Notes under the pieces: generated by a model
What the model saw: the letters and a program-made list of their open reading frames with translations, nothing else
The model's database searches: none
Told to the model about the DNA's origin: nothing
In this document: positions 45,625 to 54,622 of the stretch, piece by piece
Layout of the letters: every line of letters starts with the position of its first letter
Position numbering within the stretch: the first letter of the stretch is position 1
Made by a program: the position numbers and the translations under genes
Source of the DNA: Pseudomonadota bacterium
Lineage (GTDB): Bacteria > Pseudomonadota > Gammaproteobacteria > Burkholderiales > Gallionellaceae
DNA: 64,000 nucleotides
NCBI GenBank assembly: GCA_021787435.1
Contig: JAJYLY010000003.1
Span: 186,001 to 250,000, forward strand
Direction of reading: 5' to 3'

Positions 45625-46070
45625 ATCAACGTACTTTGACAGGTTTGTTCGCATTGATGACGGGGGTGCTGGTCAACTATTTTGGCGATAAGTTGCTGGG
45701 CGTCAAAATGGAACTTTTTTCAGGTTTATCTACATTCAGTTTTTCCTGGATACTGGATGTGTTTGCGCTCCCGTTCCTGGTTGGCTTGCTTATGGCCTGG
45801 ATCTTCGGTCTGGGCGCAAAATGGCTGTGTTATTTTCCTCCGCTGATCGTGCGCTGTTTCAGTTACGCCCAAATACTCTATATCACAGGAATTCCACATG
45901 GAAGCATTTTGAATCCGATGGGATGGTGGGGGCTCTATGTCATTCTGGCCATGGAGTCGGCAGGCATAGGCGGAATTTTGGGTGAGGTCATGATCAAGAA
46001 TGTTTATGGCCGCTCAAACATGAATCCTGCGATCGTGAGTGAAGAAGTTTTGGTGAAAAAGGAATCCTGA
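45621..46070 (+). CDS. Polytopic membrane protein of unknown function
   Basis: 149 residues with four hydrophobic segments (about 5-20, 45-65, 83-95, 103-125) and the internal sequence FPPLIVRCFSYAQILYITGI. No redox or transport motif is visible. Overlaps of four and one bases with the genes on either side show it is in the operon with the cytochrome and the SUMF1-fold protein. Not recognised. Confidence 0.55.
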   Translation: MNQRTLTGLFALMTGVLVNYFGDKLLGVKMELFSGLSTFSFSWILDVFALPFLVGLLMAWIFGLGAKWLCYFPPLIVRCFSYAQILYITGIPHGSILNPMGWWGLYVILAMESAGIGGILGEVMIKNVYGRSNMNPAIVSEEVLVKKES

Positions 46071-47143
46071 TGTCGGAAACAAAAATTCCGGTTCTGACTG
46101 AAGCCGAACGTCTGAAGAGAAAACGCTATCTGTCAGCGACACTGATCACCTGTATCGCGTTGGGAATGATCGGTGGAAGCCTGCATGTGGTCAAGCTGGG
46201 CTCATTAAGAATGAGCGAGATGCGCGGGCTGGCTACTTACAATCTCAAAGAAGAGTCGGCTCATATACGCGCAGCCGGCGAAGACATCGCTTTGCATGAA
46301 GATAATGAAAAGAGAATAGATGAGTCGCCAGGATACACGGTTGCTCAGGCAGATGCGTTGTTGACCAAGGACCAGTGGCGTGAGCTCGACAGCACGGTGC
46401 TCATTCCCGCAGGAAAATTCTCGATGGGCACGGACATGAAAAATGCAGATGCCCAGTCGCGCCCTCAACATACCGTCGATCTTAAAGCCTATCGCATAGA
46501 CAAGTATCTTGTGACGAACGCACAGTATGCGAGATTTATTGCGGCCACAGGGCATCGCCCGCCTTCGGACTGGAAAAATGGCAAGCCACAGAAGGGCACG
46601 CTGCTACTGCCTGTCACGCTGGTCAATTGGTATGATGCGGCCGCATATGCAAAGTGGGCTGGCAAGAGACTGCCAACTGAGGCTGAATGGGAAAAGGCGG
46701 CAAGAGGCACTGATGGCAGGCGCTGGCCATGGGGGAATGAGATGGATCCAACTCGCTTGAATACCTATTACAATGTTGGATCTGCGACCATCGTCACGAC
46801 CTATGACAAGGGTGTGAGTCCCTATGGTGTTTATGATATGGCAGGCAATGTGGATGAGTGGACGGCAAGCGACTTTGTGCCATACAGCGGAACGGATGCT
46901 GATGCGGAGATATTCAGAGCCAAGGTGGCTAAGGTGGAGAGTGCGGAAGATCGCGCATTGAAAGTGGCCGACCTAGTGCATGTCAACCGGATGTACAAGG
47001 TGTTGCGCGGCGGCTCATGGAAGGGTGATCCATTTTCAACCGCGACTTACCACAGGGATTTTGCATTGCCGAATCTGGCTTCGGATTTTTACGGATTCCG
47101 TTGTGCATCAGATGTCAAAATGCAAACGGATGATCGGAGGTAA
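46070..47143 (+). CDS. SUMF1/FGE-fold protein without catalytic cysteines
   Basis: 357 residues. One N-terminal helix (LSATLITCIALGMIGGSLHV), then a formylglycine-generating-enzyme fold (about 115-355): VLIPAGKFSMGTD, YRIDKYLVTNAQYARFI, LVNWYDAAAYAKWAGKRLPT, EAEWEKAARG, YDMAGNVDEW and VLRGGSWKGDP then FYGFRCAS. Real FGE enzymes have two Cys in the RGGSW-to-GFRCA segment; here only the last Cys remains. It resembles proteins such as NirV, tied to respiratory enzymes. A periplasmic assembly or structural role is likely. Confidence 0.78.
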   Translation: MSETKIPVLTEAERLKRKRYLSATLITCIALGMIGGSLHVVKLGSLRMSEMRGLATYNLKEESAHIRAAGEDIALHEDNEKRIDESPGYTVAQADALLTKDQWRELDSTVLIPAGKFSMGTDMKNADAQSRPQHTVDLKAYRIDKYLVTNAQYARFIAATGHRPPSDWKNGKPQKGTLLLPVTLVNWYDAAAYAKWAGKRLPTEAEWEKAARGTDGRRWPWGNEMDPTRLNTYYNVGSATIVTTYDKGVSPYGVYDMAGNVDEWTASDFVPYSGTDADAEIFRAKVAKVESAEDRALKVADLVHVNRMYKVLRGGSWKGDPFSTATYHRDFALPNLASDFYGFRCASDVKMQTDDRR

Positions 47144-47395
47144 ATGATGTACAGCTTGTCAATTAAATCCGGCCTGATGCTGATGGCCATGCTTGTCTCC
47201 ACTTCAGTGCATGCGGCTGTCGACAGTTATCGTTTTACCCATGTGACCATCGCAACGCCTTGGTATATTTTCATCTTTCTAATGATGGCTGTGTTTGTCC
47301 CTTTTGTATTGATGGCTGTGCTGTCCTGGCGTGTCGCGATGAAAAAATCCAGCAGCCAGGCATCCGATGTTGCTCATAAACCCATAGCAGAATGA
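47144..47395 (+). CDS. Signal peptide plus one-helix protein
   Basis: 83 residues. Signal-type start (GLMLMAMLVSTSVHA), then VTIATPWYIFIFLMMAVFVP as a membrane helix and a polar cytoplasmic tail. ATG at 47144 or 47147. The stop overlaps the next gene by four bases. No family recognised; in the operon of the SUMF1 protein. Confidence 0.5.
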   Translation: MMYSLSIKSGLMLMAMLVSTSVHAAVDSYRFTHVTIATPWYIFIFLMMAVFVPFVLMAVLSWRVAMKKSSSQASDVAHKPIAE

Positions 47396-47787
47396 AAAAT
47401 ATGTCCCGCACTTTAAATACATTGTTCAGTTGGTTTTCCTTGCGTTTCATCGGAATGTTATTTGTTGCAATGTTTTCGGTTATGAATGCCGTTCATGCTG
47501 AAGAAATCTCTAATGGAGATGACAGTGCTCACATATTGCAGGCATTCAACAAGCAGCACAGGGATGAAGTGCGTGATAAATCCATCCCGCAAAAGGAAAA
47601 GCAGCAGATCATGTTCCTGATGGGGGTTGTGCTGTTCATACTGGTTTTGATCACCGGCGGACTGGGACTTGCGATGGGTTTGTACGGCAAGCAGGTATAT
47701 GTGCCGCATATGCTTTTTGCCGGCTTGAGCGTGTCGATGGCCATTGCACATGCCATCGTCGGCCTCGTGTGGTTTTATCCTTTCTAG
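47392..47787 (+). CDS. Small membrane protein of unknown function
   Basis: 131 residues. A signal-like N-terminal hydrophobic segment (FIGMLFVAMFSVMNAVHA), a charged middle (about 35-70) and two further helices (ILVLITGGLGLAMGL and GLSVSMAIAHAIVGLVWFY). It is likely an inner-membrane protein facing the periplasm. No recognisable motif. It overlaps the preceding gene and ends the 44.5-47.8 kb operon. Confidence 0.5.
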   Translation: MKNMSRTLNTLFSWFSLRFIGMLFVAMFSVMNAVHAEEISNGDDSAHILQAFNKQHRDEVRDKSIPQKEKQQIMFLMGVVLFILVLITGGLGLAMGLYGKQVYVPHMLFAGLSVSMAIAHAIVGLVWFYPF

Positions 47788-47843
47788 CCTGAAACCGTGC
47801 ACAGCAGCATCAACCGGTGCCGCACTGCCGCATCGGGCGAAAT

Positions 47844-50498
47844 ATGCATGGCCGCGCTGACATGAGTGATCATCCGGTGAATCTGAAAGACAGGAGCTTT
47901 GCGTCCGGCAACAACTCGCCAGTCAAGCCCTGGTGGTGGGGCGTGGTGTTTTTTTATGGCCTGTCGGGATTTGCCAGCCTAGCCTATGAAGTGCTGTGGT
48001 CGCGCATGCTGTCCATGCAGTTTGGCGTCAGCATCTTTGGTGTCGTGCTCACAGTCACTGGGTTTATGATAGGGCTGGGTGGCGGGAGTCTCGCCGGCTT
48101 GAAATGGGCAAGGCTAATCCGGAAGCCGCTCGTTGTATTTGCCGTGATAGAAATGGCCATCGCTTTGTATGCGTTGATGCTGCCGGGTCTGATGCGCTGG
48201 ATGAGCCTCTGGCTGGCCGCGGGCCAGCTCACATTGATACAGTGGTATCTGCTGCAGGCGCTGGAAGCATTGAGCTTGCTGTTGATCCCGGCCTTTGCGA
48301 TGGGAGTCGGATTCGCGCTGGTCTTGAAGGCAGTGGACCGCACGCCGCTGTCGCTTGGAAAATTATACGGGTTCAATACGTTAGGCGGCGCTTTGGGGGC
48401 GCTGTTCCCGCTCTGGGGCCTGCCGGTATTGGGATGGACCGATTCTGTAAGATGGGTTGCGCTGCTGGGGTTTGTGGCTGGCGGCGCTGCGCTATTTTTC
48501 TCCCGATTTGTCACTTCAAGCGATGCTGCAAAGCAAGGCATGTCGCGCCCGCCCTTGTCTGCATTGTTGCTTTATGCCGGAATAGGCGCGGGCAGTCTGA
48601 TGCTTGAAGTCGGCTGGGTGCGTCTTTATGGAATGATCATGCTGCGCACGGAGTATGTGCTCGGCGTCATTTTGGCGGTTTTTCTTATGGGCATAGCGCT
48701 TGGCAGCCTGCTTGCGCCCCGCAGGCACTGGATATCCGTGCTGTTGCCCTTGGTCGTGGGCATCGGCGTGCTGCTGGGTTTGCGGTTTTTGCCTGCCGTT
48801 TCTGCGTGGGTGGAGGCCAGTCAGTTCCAGTCTTTCTTTGCCGCTGTCAGCTCCGAAGCCATGGTGGCAGCACTGTTTACTTTGCCTGTCACGCTTGCGC
48901 TGGGTGCTTGGCTTCCATTGCTTGCCCAGCGCTATGAACATGTCGATGCGAGTGGCGTATGGTTGTATGGCGCAAATTGTCTGGGTGGCGGACTCGGCGC
49001 ACTGCTTGCCTGTCTTGTGATCATTCCTTTGTTCGGCAGCGTTGCAATGGTTGTCATCGCGGGTCTTGCGATTTCGGCTTTCGGATTGGCAGGCATCAAG
49101 TCGAGGTGGGGCTGGCTTGGATTTGCCTGCCTGTTGTTGCTGGCATGGCCGCTGCGCAGCATGCCGCCTGTGCATGATCTGCTGCCGATAGCCGAGGCTG
49201 ACAGCCGGGATTTATATCTGTATGAAGATGCCGTTTCGCTCACGCATGTGGTTAGCCACAAGGACGGGCAGCGCATACTGCTGAGCGATTTGCAGCGCAT
49301 GGATGCATCTAGCGATCCCAGCGCGGTCGAGATACAGATGGATCAGGCGAGGCTTGCCTTGCTGCTGCATCCTGATCCTCGCAGCGTTTTGTTTTTGGGT
49401 CTTGGGACCGGGATTTCCATGGCGGGTTCAGCCCCCTTTCCTGATCTTGATCGCAGCGCGGTGGAATTGTCCCAAGGGGCGATTTTCGCTGCCAGGCACT
49501 GGTTTTCTGGGGTAAATGGCGGCATCGTGGATAAGGCCAGAGTGTATCGCGATGATGCGAGACATTATCTGAATGCCACTGACCAGCATTACGATGTGAT
49601 CATAGGCGATCTGTTTCATCCGGATCTGGCAGGCATGGGCTCGTTGTTGTCGGTGCAGCAATTTCAACGCGCAAAAAATCACCTGAATGACGACGGTGTA
49701 TTTGTGCAATGGCTTGCGCTCAACCAGTTTGATATCCGCTCGCTGGGCGTAGTGTTCAACAGTTTCAGGCAGGTATTCCCGGATGCGCAGATGTTCATGG
49801 ACGGCATGCATCTGGCCCTGGTCGGATCCAGGAAGCCGCTGTTGATTGCCAGTGCGATGCAGCGCAATTTGCAAAGGCTGGATGACCGCAGTCAGAAGCA
49901 GGCAACTGGCGGGGAGGGGGTGTGGACATGGCTTGGGCGCTACTGGGGGCCGGTTCCTGATAGCCAAGGGCGGGTTCAGGATGAATGGGTGCCTTATATC
50001 GAATACAGCCTGCCACGTGCGCGTTACGACGGAAGCGTGAATTTGGCAAACCTGATGTCTTGGTTGATGCGGCGACATCCTGACGTTGATACAGCCGCGA
50101 ATATCCTTGGTGTTGCTGGGCAGGACAGGGAAGCATTCGGCCGAGCCTATATGGCAACCACGCTGACCGTGGAGGCATGGATATCAGCCATCCAGGGAGA
50201 TGAAGCCAAATCGGTCAAGATGATCTGGCTGGCCTATCAGGCAAATCCGCATGACCACTGGATTGCGAATGCGCTAGCTGATAGTATGATGCAGTCGCTG
50301 ACACAGGCGCGCGAGCATGGTTTGAGCGCGCGTGAGGCATTGCAGCGCATACTGCAGGTCTCTCCTGACCATGTGAACGCTCTGCGTGCACTATGGCATC
50401 TGGAGAAGGCTGCGGGCAACATGCAGGAAGCAGAGCGGTATCGCCTGAAACTGCTTGCGGTTTCACCGCTGGATAGCGAGGCGAACAGCGCCTTATGA
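47844..50498 (+). CDS. Membrane-fused spermidine-synthase-like protein
   Basis: About 884 residues. The N-terminal ~420 residues are about ten membrane helices (FYGLSGFASLAYEVLWSRML, TVTGFMIGLGGGSLAG, GAGSLMLEVGWVRLYG..). A soluble domain (about 440-700) has the spermidine-synthase fold: FLGLGTGIS, DLDRSAVELSQGA, DDARHYLNATDQHYDVIIGD, LSVQQFQRAKNHLNDDGVFV. The C-terminus (about 780-884) shows helices like TPR. This architecture occurs in bacterial proteins of unknown catalytic role. The start is uncertain; 47862 is also possible. It overlaps ccoG by four bases, a link to the oxidase genes. Confidence 0.72.
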   Translation: MHGRADMSDHPVNLKDRSFASGNNSPVKPWWWGVVFFYGLSGFASLAYEVLWSRMLSMQFGVSIFGVVLTVTGFMIGLGGGSLAGLKWARLIRKPLVVFAVIEMAIALYALMLPGLMRWMSLWLAAGQLTLIQWYLLQALEALSLLLIPAFAMGVGFALVLKAVDRTPLSLGKLYGFNTLGGALGALFPLWGLPVLGWTDSVRWVALLGFVAGGAALFFSRFVTSSDAAKQGMSRPPLSALLLYAGIGAGSLMLEVGWVRLYGMIMLRTEYVLGVILAVFLMGIALGSLLAPRRHWISVLLPLVVGIGVLLGLRFLPAVSAWVEASQFQSFFAAVSSEAMVAALFTLPVTLALGAWLPLLAQRYEHVDASGVWLYGANCLGGGLGALLACLVIIPLFGSVAMVVIAGLAISAFGLAGIKSRWGWLGFACLLLLAWPLRSMPPVHDLLPIAEADSRDLYLYEDAVSLTHVVSHKDGQRILLSDLQRMDASSDPSAVEIQMDQARLALLLHPDPRSVLFLGLGTGISMAGSAPFPDLDRSAVELSQGAIFAARHWFSGVNGGIVDKARVYRDDARHYLNATDQHYDVIIGDLFHPDLAGMGSLLSVQQFQRAKNHLNDDGVFVQWLALNQFDIRSLGVVFNSFRQVFPDAQMFMDGMHLALVGSRKPLLIASAMQRNLQRLDDRSQKQATGGEGVWTWLGRYWGPVPDSQGRVQDEWVPYIEYSLPRARYDGSVNLANLMSWLMRRHPDVDTAANILGVAGQDREAFGRAYMATTLTVEAWISAIQGDEAKSVKMIWLAYQANPHDHWIANALADSMMQSLTQAREHGLSAREALQRILQVSPDHVNALRALWHLEKAAGNMQEAERYRLKLLAVSPLDSEANSAL

Positions 50499-51838
50499 AT
50501 GCGATAAACACAAAGGTAAACATGTCATCAGCGATTAACAAGACGCTTTCGGGCATACCGATCAAAGCCGTCAACGGCGGATCAAAAAGGAGTTCCGGGA
50601 ATTTCCGCTGGAAGCGGCGCACCGTTCAGATCGCTGTGCTGATATTGCTGGTGCTCATTCCTGTATCGGGGCTGTTCAGGATAGATCCTGAAAATGGCGC
50701 GCTGGTGGTGTTGGGCTGGCAGGTGTGGTTTGCCGATTTCTTTCTGATATCAGGTTTGTGGATCACGCTGGCCAGTCTGCTGGTTGCGCTGTATTCGACT
50801 GCAGGCACCGTGTTCTGCGGTTGGGCCTGCCCGCAAAATTCAATGGCGGAATGGGCTAACCACATGACCCGCAAGCTGCTTGGCAAGCGCGCCGAAGTCA
50901 GTATGAATGGGGATGCGCCCAAGGTTGCCGCAGCCAAAAATACCGTATTGAACTGGACCTTGTTGGGGCTGGCGCTTTTGGGAGCCTCGATGCTGTTCGC
51001 ATTACTGCCCTTGCTATATTTTTATCCGCCTGATGTGGTGCTGTCCTTCATCATTTTCAGGGATGATGCGAGACTTGCAGGTTCTTTGCACTGGATTTAT
51101 TTTGTGTGGGTTTTGATCATTCTGCTGGACATTTCGGTGTTGAGGCATTTTTGGTGTCGTTTCGCCTGTGTTTACAGGGTCTGGCAGCATTCGTTTAAAA
51201 CCAAGGAGACCCTGCATGTGCTCTACGATGAAAGCCGTGCGAGCGAATGCGAAAAATGCAATTATTGCGTGACTACCTGTTTCATAGAACTCGATCCGCG
51301 CAAGACAATCGTTTACGACAGTTGCATCAATTGCGGTGACTGCATCGATGCATGCAATACCCTGCAGGCAAAAAAGGGGAAGAATGGTTTGTTGCGTTTT
51401 GAGTTCGGGCAGCGCAAGCTGGCCAAGGTGCGCAAGTTTCGCGATAATTCCATGGCACTGCTGTCTAGAATGCGCTGGACCACGCCCTTTGCATTGCTGG
51501 GTATTTTGCTGTTTGCATGGGGTGTGTGGTCATATCAGCCTTATCATCTCTCAGCAGGATATTTGCAAACAGGACATAACCAGTCGGCGCGCAATTACCG
51601 TATCGAGATTGCCAACAAACGATACCGCCCGGCGGAACTGGATGTGGCGATCGAGGGCCTGCCCCAGGGCAGTTATACATTGGATCGCAGCAGAGTGGAT
51701 CTGCCAACCGTCGGACGAGCATCGGTATTTTTGACGATGTCGCCAACGCTTGCGCATGGCCTGCATCCGTTTTCGGTGGTTGTTCATTCCCGAGACGGGT
51801 GGGTGGGGCGTTTCGAACTTCAGCATTTTGTCGATTAG
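50495..51838 (+). CDS. ccoG: CcoG cytochrome oxidase accessory protein
   Basis: 447 residues. Membrane helices near residues 45-65, 75-100 and 150-215, an iron-sulfur domain with CEKCNYCVTTC and CINCGDCIDAC (two 4Fe-4S sites), and a C-terminal Ig-like domain (about 360-447). TVFCGWACPQNSMAEW is the FixG/RdxA signature. CcoG (FixG/RdxA) reduces Cu(II) to Cu(I) so that it can be loaded in cbb3 oxidases. This identifies the surrounding island as a cbb3-type assembly locus. Confidence 0.9.
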   Translation: MNAINTKVNMSSAINKTLSGIPIKAVNGGSKRSSGNFRWKRRTVQIAVLILLVLIPVSGLFRIDPENGALVVLGWQVWFADFFLISGLWITLASLLVALYSTAGTVFCGWACPQNSMAEWANHMTRKLLGKRAEVSMNGDAPKVAAAKNTVLNWTLLGLALLGASMLFALLPLLYFYPPDVVLSFIIFRDDARLAGSLHWIYFVWVLIILLDISVLRHFWCRFACVYRVWQHSFKTKETLHVLYDESRASECEKCNYCVTTCFIELDPRKTIVYDSCINCGDCIDACNTLQAKKGKNGLLRFEFGQRKLAKVRKFRDNSMALLSRMRWTTPFALLGILLFAWGVWSYQPYHLSAGYLQTGHNQSARNYRIEIANKRYRPAELDVAIEGLPQGSYTLDRSRVDLPTVGRASVFLTMSPTLAHGLHPFSVVVHSRDGWVGRFELQHFVD

Positions 51839-51848
51839 GAGAACTGTG

Positions 51849-52265
51849 ATGGAACAAGACAATCTGGAACTGCCCAGAGAAAAATCGCAATGGGGCAGGC
51901 TGCGCAAAGACCACTTCGGGTATGACTCGAATGAGGAACGCCTGGACAAGCGCGGGATGGAGGATTGGGAGCTGGTCGAAAAAATCCCGGAGTCGCAGCT
52001 CAAGGTGCCTTACTGGTTCTGGGCTGTGGTGGCGAGCGTATTTTTGGTCGGCGTGGGTCTCAGTTTCCCCTTCTGGGGGTTGCGCCCGGGTGTGGTTGTG
52101 AAGTGGACAGACTGGGTGACAGATCCGGGATTTCTGGGCTCGCTGTTGTATATCAGTGCGGCGGGTGCATTCATCTGGTACATGGTCCACAGGAATGAGG
52201 TCTCCATAAAGGAGGAGACTGACAAGGATAAAAAAACGCAATCCGACCGCCAGTCGGATGAGTGA
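51849..52265 (+). CDS. Two-helix protein related to the CcoP-like subunit
   Basis: 138 residues from MEQDNLELPREKSQWGRLRK (start at 51849, SD TAGGAGAACTGTG). A charged N-terminal domain (1-50), a helix ending GLSFPFWGLRP (about 54-80), a second helix (about 96-113) and a charged tail. The FP-WG-RP helix end matches VTFPLWGQRP in the 43587 protein, so they may be paralogs. No heme motif. It lies 11 bases after ccoG and before the SCO1 gene. Confidence 0.55.
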   Translation: MEQDNLELPREKSQWGRLRKDHFGYDSNEERLDKRGMEDWELVEKIPESQLKVPYWFWAVVASVFLVGVGLSFPFWGLRPGVVVKWTDWVTDPGFLGSLLYISAAGAFIWYMVHRNEVSIKEETDKDKKTQSDRQSDE

Positions 52266-52283
52266 ACGTGCGTTTTTGAGGAC

Positions 52284-52877
52284 ATGAAGATAACAAGATG
52301 CGCCGCTTTGATGGTATTTTTTTTGCTGCTGGGTGGTTGCGGCGAAAAAGAGTTGCCATCGCCGTACCATGCGATAGACGTGACCTGGCAGCACACGCAT
52401 GCGGATTTTTTGCTGTATGACTTCAATGGCAGGCCGCGCAGCCTGCTGGATTTCAGGGGCAAGGTCGTCGTGCTGTTCTTTGGCTATACCCATTGCCCCG
52501 ATGTGTGTCCTACCACGCTGGCCGACCTGGCGCAGGTGATGCGGATCCTGGGCAAAGATGCGGACAGGGTGCAGGTAGTATTCATCACGCTGGATCCTGA
52601 GCGGGACAAGCCTGCGTTGCTTGCAAAATTCGTGACTTCGTTTAACCCTTCCTTTCTGGGATTGTATGGCAATGCAGAGTCCACGGAGAAAGCGGCAAAA
52701 TCCTTCGGCGTCAATTATCAAAAACAGTATGACAAGCATGGCGGTTACACGCTTGATCACAGCGATGGCATCTACCTCTTGGGCACCAGAGGCAAGCCAT
52801 TGCTGCTAGCCCGCTATGAGCAACCCGCAGATCAATTGGCGCAGGACATAAGATTGCTGCTCTCGATCAATCAATAG
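52284..52877 (+). CDS. SCO1/SenC copper chaperone
   Basis: 197 residues. Lipobox GGC near residue 18. The thioredoxin-fold domain has the copper site FGYTHCPDVCPTTLADL (CxxxC) and the conserved His in LDHSDGIYLL. FITLDPERDKP is also typical. SCO proteins deliver copper to oxidase sites. CuA is not found in cbb3, but SenC/PrrC-type proteins are known to help CuB insertion in cbb3. Completes the biogenesis set with CcoG, CcoS-like and FixH-like proteins. Confidence 0.92.
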   Translation: MKITRCAALMVFFLLLGGCGEKELPSPYHAIDVTWQHTHADFLLYDFNGRPRSLLDFRGKVVVLFFGYTHCPDVCPTTLADLAQVMRILGKDADRVQVVFITLDPERDKPALLAKFVTSFNPSFLGLYGNAESTEKAAKSFGVNYQKQYDKHGGYTLDHSDGIYLLGTRGKPLLLARYEQPADQLAQDIRLLLSINQ

Positions 52878-52953
52878 TGCCGATTTCAGACAGCGTTCAA
52901 TGACAGTGCTGTACAATTCCGGAATTTCCTTGCCATGATGGACTGACGCTAAA

Positions 52954-54423
52954 ATGAATAACTGGTTATCACGCATCCCTAAAGAATATCTGGCTTACCT
53001 CACACTCGCGGTCTGGGGCGCTGCAGTGTTCATGCTTCTGAACAAAACGAATTACGGGTTGGATGAGGGCGGGACTCATGCTTTGCTGCTGGTCTGGTCG
53101 GTGGCCGATGGGGTGGTCAGCTCGATTGTGACGCTGGGACTGCCGGATTTTCGCACGCTGTTCTTTATTCCTGCTGGCGCGTTGTGGACCGGTAACGTAC
53201 TCGCTGCAAAAATGACGACGCTGCTGGTGATGGGCATCGTCGCGTGGGCATTGCATAGCTGGCGCGGGCAGAGCAAAGCACAGGAAGAGTCTTCATTACT
53301 GGCGACTGGCCTGTTGTTGATCTCTCCGCTGGTACTCCATCAGATCGATGCGATTTCGGTTGCGCCATTTTTACTTTTTGCTTTTGCGATGGGCGCATGG
53401 ACAGACAAGATTTACCGGGAGTCGAAACAGGCTTTGGGCGGGATGTATTTTGCGCAAATATTTCTGTGCCTGGTCTCGGTCACGCTTCATCCCATGGGGC
53501 TTGCCTATCCTCTGGCATTGCTCTGGACATGGTACAAAAATCCATTGGACAGGGAGCGCCGCAACTATCTTTTTGCAGGGGTCATATCCGCGCTGGTTAT
53601 CGCGCTGGTATTGACCATGGGATGGCGCCATGTGGAGTGGTTCGCCAATCCTGTGCGCGCGACTTCGAGCCTGCTGCTCGGTCCTTCTGACGGCGGTGAT
53701 TTGGGAATAGACGGCTGGATTTTTGGCGTAGGCATGCTGTGCATGCTGCTGTGGATAGTCATCAGCCAGGCTGCCAGATTGTGGGCGGATCCGTTGGGAC
53801 GCATTCTGTTTGGTGCGCTTGTTATTGGCCTTTTCGTCGGCGACGAAATTTTTGGTGTGGTCGCATTGGTGATCGTTCTTTACTGGGGATTGCCTATGTT
53901 GTTGAACATACCCGTCAATGCGCATGGCGGATTCTGGGGTCAGCGCGGCATAGCACTGATACTGATCTTTGTTGTCTCAACCGTCTTCATGCTGGATGAC
54001 AAGGCGAGCTATCAGGCGATGCTGCTGGGTGAGCTGGCTCCTCGCGACACTTTGATTCATGCTTTTGCAGAAAATGCGGGAGACTACTTGAAGGATGAAA
54101 CTGCGCATGGTCAAGGTGAGAGCAAAGATGCGCAAAAGGTTCATCAACTGCGCGTTGCAAGCCAGTGGCCAGGGTTGACCATGCTGGCTTGTCGTTGCGA
54201 TGCATTACCTTTGCCGCCACAAGCCCGCGACAGTGCAGCCCTTTATGCTATGCTGAAAGGAGTCGATTACCTCATCTTCGATCCGCACAACCCTGCTAAC
54301 AGCTCTTTGTCGCACAATCTTGCGATGATGCAGGCAGGACTGGTTGAAACGGTGGATTTGAGAAAGGGCGGGGTGATCGTCCAGGTCAAGCATCAGGCGC
54401 TCGCGCAAAAGCCGGGATCATGA
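52954..54423 (+). CDS. Polytopic membrane protein of unknown function
   Basis: 489 residues with about ten membrane helices (for example LAYLTLAVWGAAVFMLLNKT, GWIFGVGMLCMLLWIVISQA, GFWGQRGIALILIFVVSTVF) and a C-terminal soluble domain of about 100 residues (ARDTLIHAF-type start, ending VDYLIFDPHNPANSSLSHNL). The overall layout resembles membrane glycosyltransferase-like proteins but no Asp motif was seen. It overlaps the next gene by four bases. Not recognised. Confidence 0.55.
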   Translation: MNNWLSRIPKEYLAYLTLAVWGAAVFMLLNKTNYGLDEGGTHALLLVWSVADGVVSSIVTLGLPDFRTLFFIPAGALWTGNVLAAKMTTLLVMGIVAWALHSWRGQSKAQEESSLLATGLLLISPLVLHQIDAISVAPFLLFAFAMGAWTDKIYRESKQALGGMYFAQIFLCLVSVTLHPMGLAYPLALLWTWYKNPLDRERRNYLFAGVISALVIALVLTMGWRHVEWFANPVRATSSLLLGPSDGGDLGIDGWIFGVGMLCMLLWIVISQAARLWADPLGRILFGALVIGLFVGDEIFGVVALVIVLYWGLPMLLNIPVNAHGGFWGQRGIALILIFVVSTVFMLDDKASYQAMLLGELAPRDTLIHAFAENAGDYLKDETAHGQGESKDAQKVHQLRVASQWPGLTMLACRCDALPLPPQARDSAALYAMLKGVDYLIFDPHNPANSSLSHNLAMMQAGLVETVDLRKGGVIVQVKHQALAQKPGS

Positions 54424-54620
54424 TGGTCGAGATTCTAATATTTCTGGTTGCAGGCATAGGCGCGCTGATCATCGCCGGTTATTCTGTGCATATGGTTGTC
54501 GGCGGCCAGGTCAGCGCCGAATCGGAAAAGCAGATCATCTTCATTGTCTGTGCGATCGTTTTCTGCGCCATCGCCTATATGGCCTGGGATGTCGTGCAAA
54601 GACGCACGGGCAGGAAATAA
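54420..54620 (+). CDS. Small two-helix membrane protein
   Basis: 66 residues. Helices at about 4-26 (EILIFLVAGIGALIIAGYSV) and 40-57 (IIFIVCAIVFCAIAYMAWDV), basic C-terminus RRTGRK. Start overlaps the upstream stop (ATGATG). It converges on the nsrR-like gene. No family recognised. Confidence 0.6.
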   Translation: MMVEILIFLVAGIGALIIAGYSVHMVVGGQVSAESEKQIIFIVCAIVFCAIAYMAWDVVQRRTGRK

Positions 54621-54622
54621 GC

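Noticed and set aside
46070..47143. Active formylglycine-generating enzyme
   Set aside because: The required Cys pair is missing.
51465..52760. Long minus-strand frame opposite ccoG, 51849 and the SCO1 gene
   Set aside because: Runs antisense across three conserved genes and shows no domain.
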